Part shown: positions 1-9,011 of the stretch, piece after piece | Numbering within the stretch: position 1 is the stretch's first letter | Layout: each line of letters opens with the position of its first letter | Assembly (NCBI GenBank): GCA_009711805.1 | Contig: VEMX01000049.1 | Location: 1 to 62,318, forward strand | Direction of reading: 5' to 3' | Length of the DNA stretch: 62,318 bases | Source: Balneolaceae bacterium | GTDB taxonomy: Bacteria > Bacteroidota > Rhodothermia > Balneolales > Balneolaceae | Notes under the pieces: generated by a model | Databases searched by the model: none | The model's input: the letters and a program-made list of their open reading frames with translations, nothing else | What the model was told of the DNA's origin: nothing | Made by a program: the position numbers and the translations under genes

Positions 1-123
1 GGAGGAAGCAAATAGGCAGTCTCACGATCCACCAAGCGAAAATTAACAGACATTAAAGTATTTTTGGTTCATTGGAAGTTCAACCTAAACTAATAATTTA
101 ACCTCAGAAAGTCCGACAGGCTC

Positions 124-190
124 CTAGCCACTATCTGCGAGGGATGGAGAGCCCGGCGAACCAGCCCGTTGCAGTCTCTTGGTGTATGGC
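124..190. repeat. Degenerate copy of intergenic repeat family B
   Basis: This stretch contains the run agcccggcgaaccagcccg followed by a gcagtctct block. The same text recurs near 60,060 and 61,790. It is a worn copy of a dispersed intergenic element. Apart from this and a terminator, positions 1-300 hold nothing I recognise. Confidence 0.55.
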
Positions 191-249
191 AGATGATGAA
201 AATAATCGATCCGGAACAAAGCAACCGGGTAATTCTTTCGTTAAAACAA

Positions 250-278
250 AAAGCCAGACTGGAAATCAGCCTGGCTTT
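250..278 (-). terminator. Rho-independent terminator of the M42 peptidase gene
   Basis: AAAGCCAG (250-257) pairs perfectly with CTGGCTTT (271-278), with an inner CTG/CAG extension. Read on the minus strand, the hairpin is followed by a T-rich run (complement of ttaaaacaaa). It lies about 20 bases past the stop codon of the peptidase gene. Confidence 0.75.
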
Positions 279-300
279 AAGTTATGAATACGCTCCCCTG

Positions 301-1383
301 TTAGTCATCAAACACAGAAAAGGTCTGATCAGGTTCCAGGGATAGCACAAATTGTACCATTATATTAATGAGTTCCTCTACATCTTTCAAGTTGCAAATT
401 TCCACCGGGGAATGCATATACCGCAATGGCAGCGAGATAAGCGCACTTGGAATTCCCGTCTGTTGATAAAAGATACTGTCGGTATCGGTGCCAGTGCGTA
501 CACTGGTAGCCTCATGCTGAATATCAATTTCGTCTTTCTCGCATACATCTTCCAGGAAAGCAACCACTCTTGGATGATTTGCTCCTCCATGCTGCACCGT
601 TGGCCCTTCTCCCAATTCTACTGTTCCATGCTCTTTCTGATCGATACCCGGAGTGTCAGTGGCGTGGGTTACATCGGTTACCAGGGCCACATCGGGCATG
701 AAGCGGTAGCTCATCATACGGGCTCCGAATCCTCCCACTTCTTCCTGCACCGAGTTCAGGGCAATTACATTTACTTTCAGTTCATTCTTTTTTTTGCTCA
801 ACCGACGGATGGCTTCCGCGATGATGTATCCCCCTATTCGGTTATCAAGAGCCCGGGCCGAAAGAATCTCATCATTCAGATATTCGAGATCTGAAGCAAA
901 CGTAATGGGATCTCCCACCTGGACCAGTTCCAGTGCTTCTTCCTTACTGGATACTCCAATATCTACCCATATATCTTTCCATGCCGGTTGTTTCCCTCCA
1001 CCGTTCTTTTTGTTCTGCAGATGAATAGCCGTATTTCCCGTAACTCCTGCCACCTTTCCCTTTTTATTGTGAATAATCACTCTTTTAGCACGGGCTATAG
1101 TGGAATCACTGCCTCCTAATTTATTCACATACACCAATCCCTTATCCGTAATATGCTGCACCACCATCCCAATTTCATCGCAGTGGGCCTCCAGCATCAC
1201 GGTGGCAACATCACCACTCATATTGATTTTAGCTGCGCAGGAACCGTAGGCATCGGTAACGACCTCATCAGCAAACTGGTCAACATATTGCTTCCAAACC
1301 TTTACTCCCTCTTTCTCATAGCCCGTTGGACTTGGGGTGATTAATAACTTTTCTAAAAATTCTTTCTCCGGATGTTTAGCCAT
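301..1383 (-). CDS. M42 family metallo-aminopeptidase
   Basis: Predicted cytoplasmic di-metal aminopeptidase of the M42 family (FrvX, glutamyl aminopeptidase and PepA-like tetrahedral enzymes), trimming N-terminal residues from short peptides. Metal-site motifs are in the expected order: AHCDE near residues 66-70, ALDNR near 176, QEEVGG near 213 and TDVTHATD near 237. A C-terminal stretch with THxxSP-like spacing (YMHSPVE) supplies the last ligand. The length of 360 residues is normal. The ATG start is followed directly by the typical N-terminal helix (EFLEKLLITPSPTGYE). It is monocistronic, with its own terminator downstream, and divergent from the beta-propeller gene. The exact substrate cannot be read from sequence. 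Confidence 0.93.
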   Translation of the reverse strand: MAKHPEKEFLEKLLITPSPTGYEKEGVKVWKQYVDQFADEVVTDAYGSCAAKINMSGDVATVMLEAHCDEIGMVVQHITDKGLVYVNKLGGSDSTIARAKRVIIHNKKGKVAGVTGNTAIHLQNKKNGGGKQPAWKDIWVDIGVSSKEEALELVQVGDPITFASDLEYLNDEILSARALDNRIGGYIIAEAIRRLSKKKNELKVNVIALNSVQEEVGGFGARMMSYRFMPDVALVTDVTHATDTPGIDQKEHGTVELGEGPTVQHGGANHPRVVAFLEDVCEKDEIDIQHEATSVRTGTDTDSIFYQQTGIPSALISLPLRYMHSPVEICNLKDVEELINIMVQFVLSLEPDQTFSVFDD

Positions 1384-1582
1384 GTTGTACTGTACTAATT
1401 TTATTTTGGTTTGAACTGAGTGTGAATATAAGGAAAAAATGCAGTCATGTAATTCCTGTTGAATGAAGGAGACATTGGTATAATGTTGTTTAGCTGATCT
1501 ACTGAAAGAAATGGAAAAAAGCTGTAGAAATTATATAGTAATCATCCCGGATAACATCCATGAATAATCTCGGAGAAAACTT

Positions 1583-2710
1583 ATGGTAAGATATGCGATC
1601 CTCCTACTGCTCTTACTTCAAGCTTCTAACTCATATCTCTATGCACAGGAATTAACATCTAATTTCAACAGTGATAATGAAAAGTTACTTCTGCAAAGAA
1701 TAAAAAATTACGAACTGACTGAAAGAGATTATTTCATCTCAAACATAAAAAAAGGAAGCTTTCCGGACATAGATACAATTCTACTGAGTCTGGATACAGA
1801 ACAGGGTATTCTTAAATATTCTGATGAGGGGAATAATCAGTTAAGAATAGGAAAAATAGGCAGAGGCCCATTCGAATATATAAATCCTTCTATTGTTTAC
1901 TACGATACAAAAGATGATAATATCTTTGTTTGGGACGCTTCTCAGCTAAAACTGATTCAATATGATTCCCAAGGAAAAGGAATAAAGGAGTTTACAGACT
2001 TTAGGTGGTCTTGGGGAGATTTTGTCATCAATGACAGCACTCTTTTTTTCTACAACAATGGAAAGTCCTCAGGAAAGTATATACAGGAGTATCATTTAGA
2101 AAGCTCAGAAATAATAAAAAAATTTGGGCACATAGACCAACAGCATGCTTTTTTTAAAATATATGAAGGCTCTGGAGGATTAGCCCAGAAAAGTAACTAT
2201 ATATACTATGTGAGCCCCAGCAAGTTAAAAGTGAACAGAATTAACACAGATGATTATACCGAGTATAGCAAAACTATTCATGATCCTGATTTTGAAGTAC
2301 CTCACATAAAAAATGCAGCTGAAATTATATCCCGGGGAAAGCAGAAAATTTCAGAACTAATGAGAGATGCCAGTATTGTATTGGATGTATATGCCTTAGA
2401 AAACTATCTGGTACTTATGGCACAAGTGGGAAAACAATTTTATAATCCCAAAGCTGGATTCTATACCATGGAAAAGAAAAAAATAAAATTCTATGTGCTG
2501 GATTATGGCTCCCTTGACTTGGTAGATACCTTTACGTTTTCATTGGCCATCAACAAAAAACTGCAGCATGAGTTTTGGTCAGCCAATAAGAATCATCTCA
2601 TCTACATTTCTCAATACCCCATAGACAATGATGTCAATAGTGTCCTTAAAAATCCAAACACTTATAAAGTACATTACTTTGCCATTAAAGATGTAAACGG
2701 AACAAACTAA
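1583..2710 (+). CDS. Secreted 6-bladed beta-propeller (TolB-like) protein
   Basis: A 375-residue protein with a signal peptide (residues 1-21: short basic start, a Leu-rich core and a cleavage site near YAQE). The mature part is rich in beta-strand patterns. One segment, GRGPFEY near residue 93, matches the GxGPGEY-type motif common in the Bacteroidota 6-bladed beta-propeller family (BF3164/TolB-like). No enzyme motif is visible and no SusC/SusD partner lies nearby. Start chosen at the ATG preceded by GGAG eight bases upstream. Codon usage is more A/T-rich than in the flanking housekeeping genes, suggesting an accessory gene. Family assignment is moderate; function unknown. Confidence 0.65.
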   Translation: MVRYAILLLLLLQASNSYLYAQELTSNFNSDNEKLLLQRIKNYELTERDYFISNIKKGSFPDIDTILLSLDTEQGILKYSDEGNNQLRIGKIGRGPFEYINPSIVYYDTKDDNIFVWDASQLKLIQYDSQGKGIKEFTDFRWSWGDFVINDSTLFFYNNGKSSGKYIQEYHLESSEIIKKFGHIDQQHAFFKIYEGSGGLAQKSNYIYYVSPSKLKVNRINTDDYTEYSKTIHDPDFEVPHIKNAAEIISRGKQKISELMRDASIVLDVYALENYLVLMAQVGKQFYNPKAGFYTMEKKKIKFYVLDYGSLDLVDTFTFSLAINKKLQHEFWSANKNHLIYISQYPIDNDVNSVLKNPNTYKVHYFAIKDVNGTN

Positions 2711-2814
2711 CCTATAATTTATACATGGCTTCATTTTCCCGGTTACTATAGTGCATGTTTATTGCCTATATTTTCTCTCACAAAAAGAGAAGTTTTTTTA
2801 ATTGATAAGAGTTC

Positions 2815-3249
2815 ATGTTCCGACCCGAATACTCCCCCAATACCTTCTACCACTGGCATGAAATCCCCGTTCGGTTTCGTGATCTTGATCCGCTTAACCA
2901 TGTGAATAACACGCTATTTAATACTTACCTGGAGGAAGCCCGTATTCGTTTCCTGGGAGAAGTTGGACAAATGCAGCGGGAGTTTGATGAGGGTAAAACA
3001 TTTGTCTTGGTGAAATGCACCATCGAATATCTTAAGCAGATAAAGTATCCCTCTTCTGTTTTGGTTGGATCCGGAGTTGGAGAAATTGGAAATACCAGCA
3101 TACAGGCCCTGCAAGGCATCTATGATGCCGAAACCAAAATGCTCCTCGGAACCGGGATATCTACCGGCGTGTGGTTCGATATTAACACTGAACGCCCCTG
3201 CCGCTTGCCAAAAATAGATAAGCTGGAAGAAATGAAAGTAGTAGCGTGA
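2815..3249 (+). CDS. Acyl-CoA thioesterase, 4HBT hotdog fold
   Basis: A 144-residue single hotdog domain of the 4-hydroxybenzoyl-CoA thioesterase/YbgC type, predicted to hydrolyse acyl-CoA thioesters in the cytoplasm. The family signature is clear near residues 22-32: RFRDLDPLNHVNN, with the catalytic Asp and the HVNN turn. It is followed by the FNTYLEEARIRFL helix. The length is typical. About 100 bases separate it from the upstream propeller gene, so it is probably an independent unit. The natural acyl-CoA substrate cannot be predicted. Confidence 0.88.
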   Translation: MFRPEYSPNTFYHWHEIPVRFRDLDPLNHVNNTLFNTYLEEARIRFLGEVGQMQREFDEGKTFVLVKCTIEYLKQIKYPSSVLVGSGVGEIGNTSIQALQGIYDAETKMLLGTGISTGVWFDINTERPCRLPKIDKLEEMKVVA

Positions 3250-3367
3250 TTAGTGACAGGCAAGAATTAACAGTGGGCAATTGATATCACCCAAGGCGTC
3301 CCGGATCTTTTCGGTCTTCAGCAAAGAGGGTGCTTCAAACGGTAATATAATAACAACCTTTATTCTC

Positions 3368-3530
3368 CACCTCACCTTGCCGAAGGCACCCCTTATGGGG
3401 AAATCCTCTCCTGGAGCAGAGGACTTGCTGGTTCATCTGTAGATCGTTTACTTACTTTTGAGATTTTGAGACCCCATTGAAAAGCCCTCTTCTTGCGGCA
3501 CCGCAGATGTCCCGGGAAAGGAGAGGGTTC
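3368..3530 (-). repeat. Intergenic repeat family A, inverted copy
   Basis: A stretch of about 160 bases beginning with CACCTCACC. Its reverse complement matches three copies near 48.7, 49.2 and 49.5 kb, including the segments ccttgccgaaggcacccc, gaaatcctctcctg and ccattgaaaagccctct. It occupies most of the 455-base gap between the thioesterase and the HD protein, in which I see no gene. Confidence 0.75.
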
Positions 3531-3704
3531 CCAGTGGTTAGACGATGATTTTTCTTCTTAGCCGGTTTAACTGTGATAGGTGTGATGAACAGGATGTCTG
3601 TGTACAAGTATCCATTTTCACCTTTGTATCCTTTTTCGCTCAATCACTTAATCCCAATATTACCTATCTTCTGATGTCTTAATTAATCAATCAGTTCGAC
3701 AGCA

Positions 3705-4958
3705 ATGGACAAAAGTACCCGGTACAAAATTTTTAATGACCCTATTCATGGATTTATCACCGTTCCCAAAGGTACCATTTTACGACTGATTGACCATCCC
3801 TATGTACAGCGACTCCGCAGAATCCGGCAGCTTGGCTTGGGATATCTTGTTTTTCCTGCGGCTGAACATTCCAGGTTTTCTCATGCGTTAGGAGCCCTGG
3901 AATTAGGTCAACGGGTACTTAACAACCTTCGGGAAAAAGATACCACCATCAGCCAAAAAGAATATGAAGGCACTTTAATAGCCATATTGCTCCATGATGT
4001 AGGCCATGGGCCTCTCTCCCACACTCTCGAGTATTCCCTAATCAAAGATTTCAATCACGAAATGATGAGCCTGGCCATTATGAAAGACCTGAATAAAGAG
4101 TTTGACGGGACCTTGGACACAGCGATCGAAATCTTTACCAACCAGTACAAAAAGAAATTCCTCTACCAGCTTATATCCTCCCAACTTGACCTGGACCGAC
4201 TGGATTACCTGCGCCGCGATAGTTTTTTTACCGGAGTTTCGGAAGGAACAGTGGGTATCAACCGCATCCTTAAAACCATGCGGGTATTTAACGGGAATAT
4301 TGTAATTGAAAAAAAGGGAATTTATGCGGTGGAAAACTATATCATTGCCCGGCGGCTGATGTACATGCAGGTATATCTCCACAAAACCGTGCTAAGTGCC
4401 GATGCTCTTCTCCGAAATATTTTCAAACGCGTTCGTACCCTTATTGATGCGGGAACTTCGCTGGATTATTCATCCCCTGCCCTGGAATATTTCCTGACTG
4501 AACAACCATCTGCCAAAAAACTCATCACCAAAAACATGATGCAGCGGTATACCGAAATGGACGACCATGATGTATACCTGAACATCAAATTATGGGCCAA
4601 GAGTAAAGATAAAATCTTATCTGACTTGTGTAAGCGGTTCTTAAACCGATCGCTATTCCGAACTACGTTTCTGGATAAAAAGCCGGGAAAAGATTTCCAG
4701 AAAAAGATTCACCAAAAAACTAAGAAAGCACTAAAAAAGCGAGGACTCCCTTCCGACAAGCAAGCGATCGATTATTATCTATCTTTTGAGCGAAGCTACT
4801 CCGAAGCCTACCAATACAAAAACGAAAGCATCTGGATACTGGAAAACGGCAAAGCCATAGAATTTTCCAAAGCAGCAGAAACCAAAAACATCATCGCCCT
4901 CACCGAGCCGGTAGTCAAACACTACTGCGTGCATTTAAAAGAAGTTGATGTAGGGTAG
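3705..4958 (+). CDS. HD-domain phosphohydrolase (dNTPase/SAMHD1-like)
   Basis: A 417-residue HD-superfamily hydrolase of the YdhJ/SAMHD1-like family, predicted to act on (deoxy)nucleotides in the cytoplasm. It opens with the characteristic DPIHGFI element (residues 12-18). The first metal-binding His lies in HSRFSHALG (about 50-58), the HD pair in LLHDVGHGPLSH (about 94-105) and the distal Asp in DLDRLDYLRRDS (about 164-175). The C-terminal part is helical and basic. Starts at ATG and stands alone. Substrate specificity is not evident; members include dGTPases and proteins of unknown activity. Confidence 0.9.
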   Translation: MDKSTRYKIFNDPIHGFITVPKGTILRLIDHPYVQRLRRIRQLGLGYLVFPAAEHSRFSHALGALELGQRVLNNLREKDTTISQKEYEGTLIAILLHDVGHGPLSHTLEYSLIKDFNHEMMSLAIMKDLNKEFDGTLDTAIEIFTNQYKKKFLYQLISSQLDLDRLDYLRRDSFFTGVSEGTVGINRILKTMRVFNGNIVIEKKGIYAVENYIIARRLMYMQVYLHKTVLSADALLRNIFKRVRTLIDAGTSLDYSSPALEYFLTEQPSAKKLITKNMMQRYTEMDDHDVYLNIKLWAKSKDKILSDLCKRFLNRSLFRTTFLDKKPGKDFQKKIHQKTKKALKKRGLPSDKQAIDYYLSFERSYSEAYQYKNESIWILENGKAIEFSKAAETKNIIALTEPVVKHYCVHLKEVDVG

Positions 4959-5029
4959 CATTATCTCCATCCTGCTGTTGCTGTCTGCATAAATTCTGTA
5001 GCAGAACAGTAAAGCCGCTCATAAACTAA

Positions 5030-5250
5030 TTAAACAACCTCCAAGCGTCTGAAAGACCTTGGAGCGTTGGTGAGTTCACCCCTCAATAACGTTGTGGGTT
5101 GTTTATTCTTCAATAGTATTCTGAGCTTATCCCACAATCCTAACGTTCAATTAAACCCCAAACAATTACCCGCTACGCTTGAAGGTCCTGCGGACGCTTC
5201 AAGGTAGCTGAGTTTGGTTTGTTTCATTAAAACTCATCGTCATCTAAAAA
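5030..5250. repeat. Left REP-pair (BIME-like) element next to the RAYT gene
   Basis: Contains two REP-like hairpins in inverted orientation. The first is CCAAG(C)GTCT-GAA-AGACCTTGG near 5040-5061. The second is CTTGAAGGTCC-TGC-GGAC(G)CTTCAAG near 5176-5203. Each has a one-base bulge at the same place, and the second is the reverse complement of the first with compensating changes. The element runs into the last codons of the adjacent transposase gene. A similar element lies at 5917-6082. Between the two left hairpins is an extra inverted pair TTGTGGG/CCCACAA. Confidence 0.85.
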
Positions 5251-5859
5251 ACCTCGTACTCCCCTCATATTTGCTGCTACAAAATTATCTATCCCCCCAA
5301 AAAGTTCTAATACCTTAGCTCTTTCAATAAAAGTAGCACTGTTATTAGATAGTAGGCTCCCATACGAAGAAAATGGATAGCTTTGGAAATCTTTAGTCAA
5401 ACTATGGTGTACAGGGTTTCTATGGATATACACTACCAAATTAAGCAAGTATTCCTCAGATTCGATGGGCTTTCTCTTAAAATTTCCGCCAAATAATGAT
5501 CCACTTCTTCTGTACTTACTATTAATATATTTTGTGTAGCTGTTTATCAAATGTCCTACCTGGTGAGAAGCTGAATAAAGTTTAAAGTTTTCATAAACTA
5601 ATTCATGAAAAGATTTGGGAGGAAAATTTGATTTCAAATATCCAAAATACGATTTCTGTTCTTTTTCATTTCTAATCCGAATTAGAAAATGAACATGATT
5701 TCCCAAAAGGCAATATGAAAACGTCTCCGCAACCGGATATAAATAATAAAAATACTTCTCAAGAAAGGTTTTATAATCGTCCTCTGACCAAAAAACCTGC
5801 CCTTTATTAATACCTTTGTGAAAAAGATGGTAATAGGTATTCTGTTGAAGTTCTCTCAT
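5227..5859 (-). CDS. REP-associated tyrosine transposase (RAYT)
   Basis: A 210-residue Y1-type HUH single-strand transposase of the IS200-like/RAYT family. The HUH motif is seen as NHVHFLIRI (His55 and His57). The likely catalytic Tyr is Tyr108 in SYTKYIN, followed by the family pattern KYRRSGSLF and later YIHRNPVHH. Such enzymes cleave and join DNA at REP hairpins. Consistent with that role, the gene sits between two copies of a paired REP-like element. The frame is intact with an ATG start and appears functional. Unlike IS200/IS605 elements there is no TnpB. Its own 3' end is part of the flanking repeat. Confidence 0.9.
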   Translation of the reverse strand: MRELQQNTYYHLFHKGINKGQVFWSEDDYKTFLEKYFYYLYPVAETFSYCLLGNHVHFLIRIRNEKEQKSYFGYLKSNFPPKSFHELVYENFKLYSASHQVGHLINSYTKYINSKYRRSGSLFGGNFKRKPIESEEYLLNLVVYIHRNPVHHSLTKDFQSYPFSSYGSLLSNNSATFIERAKVLELFGGIDNFVAANMRGVRGFLDDDEF

Positions 5860-5916
5860 ACCATGATGCTTTTAAAATTCTATAAAAAAAAGAAGCTCCA
5901 GATAAAAATTCGAACA

Positions 5917-6082
5917 AAACCTCCAAGCGTCTGAAAGACCTTGGAGCGTTGTGGATTCATTCCTAAGATCATCCATTACTTCCCCCAAACAATTATTCCG
6001 CTACGCTTGAAGGTCCTGCGGACGCTTCAAGGTTGCTGACTTTGGTTTGTTTCATTGAAACTCATCGTCATCTAAAAAACCT
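5917..6082. repeat. Right REP-pair element including a copy of the RAYT 3' end
   Basis: A direct repeat of the left flank: the same two bulged hairpins (near 5928-5950 and 6005-6033) followed by tttggtttgtttcattg and a copy of the final codons of the transposase gene (reverse-strand reading GFLDDDEF). The homology ends after aaaaaacct. The inter-hairpin spacer is about 60 bases shorter than in the left copy. Confidence 0.85.
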
Positions 6083-6100
6083 GTGATCAGAAGCTACAGA

Positions 6101-6574
6101 CTAACCCATCCGCTCATACGTAACAAAAGACAGCTCGTCTTCATCATCCCGGGAAACTTCCTTCCATGTTTCACCAATTTGGTCTCTGTACTCCGGGAAA
6201 AACGTATCCCCATCATATTCTTTGTGGATTTCGGTGATCACCATTTTATCAGCTACATCCAAGGCCTGACGATATAATACTCCTCCCCCAATAATAAAAA
6301 TCTCATCCTCTCCACTCAGATCATCCAAAGCTTTTTCGAGAGCATCATAAGTATCTGCATTCTTATAGGTTTTGGTAGTTGAAAGCACTACGTTTTTACG
6401 ACCTGGAAGAGGAATTTCATTTAACTCCTCGAATACTCCTCTCCCCATTACAATTGGGTAACCTAATGTAGTTTCCTTGAAATGCTTCAAGTCTTCCGGA
6501 TACCGCCAGGGCAATCCGCCTTCTTTGCCAATAACCAGGTTCGGATCGTGAGCAGCTATTACAGTGATGGTCAT
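6101..6574 (-). CDS. folA: Dihydrofolate reductase
   Basis: NADPH-dependent reduction of dihydrofolate to tetrahydrofolate, which recycles the folate oxidised by thymidylate synthase. At 157 residues it has normal DHFR length. Signatures: N-terminal IAAHDPNLVIGKEGGLPW (about 6-23), the active-site acid Asp28 in PEDLKHFK, the PIVMGRGVFEEL helix (about 40-51) and the GGGVLYRQAL cofactor segment (about 97-106). The ATG overlaps the stop of thyA by four bases (ATGA), so it is translationally coupled to its metabolic partner. The gene ends just before the REP element. Confidence 0.96.
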   Translation of the reverse strand: MTITVIAAHDPNLVIGKEGGLPWRYPEDLKHFKETTLGYPIVMGRGVFEELNEIPLPGRKNVVLSTTKTYKNADTYDALEKALDDLSGEDEIFIIGGGVLYRQALDVADKMVITEIHKEYDGDTFFPEYRDQIGETWKEVSRDDEDELSFVTYERMG

Positions 6575-7419
6575 ACAGCCACCTCAAACTTAATAACCGG
6601 GTCGGGGTTATAGTTTTCCAGGGTGAAGTCATCGAAGGTTAAATCGTCTACCGGCTTATTAATAATCTTAAGCGTTGGTAACGGCTTGGGTTTCCTTGTA
6701 AGTTGTTCCCTTAGCCCGTCAACATGATTTTCGTAGATATGAGCGTCAACGATAGTATGTGCGAAGGTACCTGGTTCTAACCCAACTTCCTGGGCTATGG
6801 CCATGGTGAGCGCAGAGTAGCATGCCAGGTTGAATGGAATTCCAAGGGCTATATCCCCGGAACGCTGGGTAAGGTGACAATTCAGTTTTCCGTTACTCAC
6901 ATTAAAGATATACATCAGATGGCATGGAGGCAGGGCCATTTCATCCAATAATCCCGGATGCCAGGTATTCACTACAATGCGTCTGCTGTTGGGATCGGTT
7001 TTGAGCATATCAATAGCCCGCTGAACCTGATCAAATTCTTTGCGGACCCAACACTCATTATCCACGGCCGAACCATTGCCTTCAAAACGAACGACTTCTT
7101 TTTCAAAATAAGGAAAACGACGCCAGAGTACGGGATATATTGGTCCCACATATCCGTTTTCATCGGCCCAGGCATCCCATATGTGGCAGTCATTTTCATC
7201 CCGAAGCCACCGGATATGGTCTTCCCCTCTTAGATACCACAGTAATTCCAATATCACAGAACGGAAATATACTTTTTTAGTCGTTAACAACGGAAACCCT
7301 TCAGATAAATCAACTTTATAGAATTCCGAAAAACTGGAAATTGTATCGGTTCCGGTTCTGTTTTCTTTTTTAACTCCGTTTTCAAGTACATTGCGAACGA
7401 GATCCAAATATGCCTTCAT
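6571..7419 (-). CDS. thyA: Thymidylate synthase
   Basis: Converts dUMP and methylene-tetrahydrofolate to dTMP and dihydrofolate. The 282-residue protein is slightly longer than the 264-residue E. coli enzyme because of a short insertion around residues 85-120. The catalytic Cys lies in LPPCHLMYIF, followed by HLTQRSGDIALGIPFNL, which binds dUMP. The Arg-rich RRIVVNTWHPG precedes it. C-terminal NPDPVIKFEVAV matches the family tail. It lies 18 bases after mgtE and overlaps folA by four bases, so the three are probably co-transcribed. Confidence 0.97.
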   Translation of the reverse strand: MKAYLDLVRNVLENGVKKENRTGTDTISSFSEFYKVDLSEGFPLLTTKKVYFRSVILELLWYLRGEDHIRWLRDENDCHIWDAWADENGYVGPIYPVLWRRFPYFEKEVVRFEGNGSAVDNECWVRKEFDQVQRAIDMLKTDPNSRRIVVNTWHPGLLDEMALPPCHLMYIFNVSNGKLNCHLTQRSGDIALGIPFNLACYSALTMAIAQEVGLEPGTFAHTIVDAHIYENHVDGLREQLTRKPKPLPTLKIINKPVDDLTFDDFTLENYNPDPVIKFEVAV

Positions 7420-7437
7420 GCCTTTTCTTTTGAACGT

Positions 7438-8820
7438 TTAAAGTAAGGTTCCTTTGAGTAGTAATATTGCTATGCTAAAATAGATAATGATTCCGCTTAC
7501 ATCCACTATTGTTGCAACAAAAGGTGCTGACGAAACCGCTGGATCCAGATTCATCTTGGAAAGTACAAATGGCAGCATGGCTCCGGTAAAATTCCCAAAA
7601 AGAACAATTGTAAACAGACTTAAACCTACCACTGCAGCAGTGGCAAACACCTCCATACTAAAAGCTTTGCCTGCCAGCATATCCCATCCGATGAGCGTGA
7701 ATAATCCCAGTAAACCAATCAATAATCCAAGTAACAGTCCTGATGTAAATTCTCTCCTGAAAACCTTGGTCCAGTCTTCAGGTTTTATATCATCGGTTGC
7801 CAGTGCCCGAATAATAAGTGTAGCAGCTTGTGATCCCGAATTACCCCCGCTGGAAATTATGAGGGGCACAAAAAATGAAAGAGCTACTACCTTTTGCAAA
7901 ATCTCTTCATAGCCTCCCATTGCAATAGCTGTAAGTATCTGGCCAACAAACAGTATAATAAGCCACCAAAGCCGTTTTTTTACGATATCGAAGATGGAAC
8001 TCTGTGAATAGTAATCATCCAGGGCATCCATACCGGCCATCTTCTGCATATCCTCTGTGGTTTCTTCTTCAGCCACATCAATGATATCATCCACAGTTAC
8101 AATACCAACCAATACTCCATCCGAATCTACCACAGGCAACGCTACACGATCATACTTGGCGAACATTTTTACAGCTTCTTCCTGGTCATCATTGACCGAA
8201 AGCGCCTCAAATGAACGATCCATCAGTGATTCAATGGTATCTTCTTTGTCGGCCAGAATAAGGCGGGTTATGCGAAGGTCATCGATGAGGTATTCTTTTT
8301 CATCAACCACATAAATAACGTTAAGCGTCTCAGCTATTTCTCCGTATTTGCGGATGTGCTGCATACTCCGTTCAATACTCCATTCCGATTTAACCCTCAC
8401 ATAGCGGGGGGTCATCAACCGTCCCACACTTTCTTCCGGGTAACCCAGTATTTTTTTAACTTGCTTCTGGTCTTCCGGGTTCATGGAATTCATCACCCTT
8501 TGGGTGAGAGGACCGGGTAGTTCTTCAAGAATAGCTACTTGCTCATCAGGCTCAAGATTTACCATTACATCATTAAGCTGCTGTTTGTTAAACAACTCCA
8601 GCAATTCTACACCCTTTCCGGAGGGCATATGGGCAAATACATCAGCAGCTACAGGTTTTTTTAACAACCTGAATACAACCACTGCAATATCGCCCGGCAG
8701 TTCAATTATAAGATCTGCAATATCCGGCGGAGGAACATCCGTCAATACGTCTTTTAATCCAACCCAGTCTTTGGCTTCTATCAGCTCTTCAAATTCAGGT
8801 TTTATCAGTTGGATTAACAT
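7438..8820 (-). CDS. mgtE: Magnesium transporter MgtE
   Basis: Inner-membrane Mg2+ channel of 460 residues with the standard order: N-terminal superhelical domain (about 1-130), paired CBS domains (about 135-260, with VDDIIDVAEEE at the end of the second) and a membrane domain of about five helices (280-460). PLIISSGGNSGSQAATLIIRAL forms the pore-helix signature near residues 318-339. No M-box or other Mg2+-sensing RNA is evident in the 190 bases upstream. First gene of the mgtE-thyA-folA run. ATG start. Confidence 0.94.
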   Translation of the reverse strand: MLIQLIKPEFEELIEAKDWVGLKDVLTDVPPPDIADLIIELPGDIAVVVFRLLKKPVAADVFAHMPSGKGVELLELFNKQQLNDVMVNLEPDEQVAILEELPGPLTQRVMNSMNPEDQKQVKKILGYPEESVGRLMTPRYVRVKSEWSIERSMQHIRKYGEIAETLNVIYVVDEKEYLIDDLRITRLILADKEDTIESLMDRSFEALSVNDDQEEAVKMFAKYDRVALPVVDSDGVLVGIVTVDDIIDVAEEETTEDMQKMAGMDALDDYYSQSSIFDIVKKRLWWLIILFVGQILTAIAMGGYEEILQKVVALSFFVPLIISSGGNSGSQAATLIIRALATDDIKPEDWTKVFRREFTSGLLLGLLIGLLGLFTLIGWDMLAGKAFSMEVFATAAVVGLSLFTIVLFGNFTGAMLPFVLSKMNLDPAVSSAPFVATIVDVSGIIIYFSIAILLLKGTLL

Positions 8821-9011
8821 CGCTAAATCAGTGTTACATAAAGTGTCTTATTACCGGGCGTAGAATCGGGCTTAATCTGCCAAAAAACAAGTGATGAGAT
8901 CATGTAATCGGTAAAAAGAATGTTATTTTTATGGTGGGGATTCATTTGTGGTTTTGAGCTTATGAAATCATTTGTCGCAGTTCGCTAATCGATTATTCGT
9001 TATTCGGATCT

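Noticed and set aside
5227-5859. Transposase gene considered as an IS200/IS605 insertion sequence
   Set aside because: No TnpB and no subterminal IS200 ends. The paired REP-like flanks fit a RAYT locus better.
8821-9011. Search for an M-box riboswitch before mgtE
   Set aside because: No conserved M-box blocks are visible on the minus strand in this short gap.
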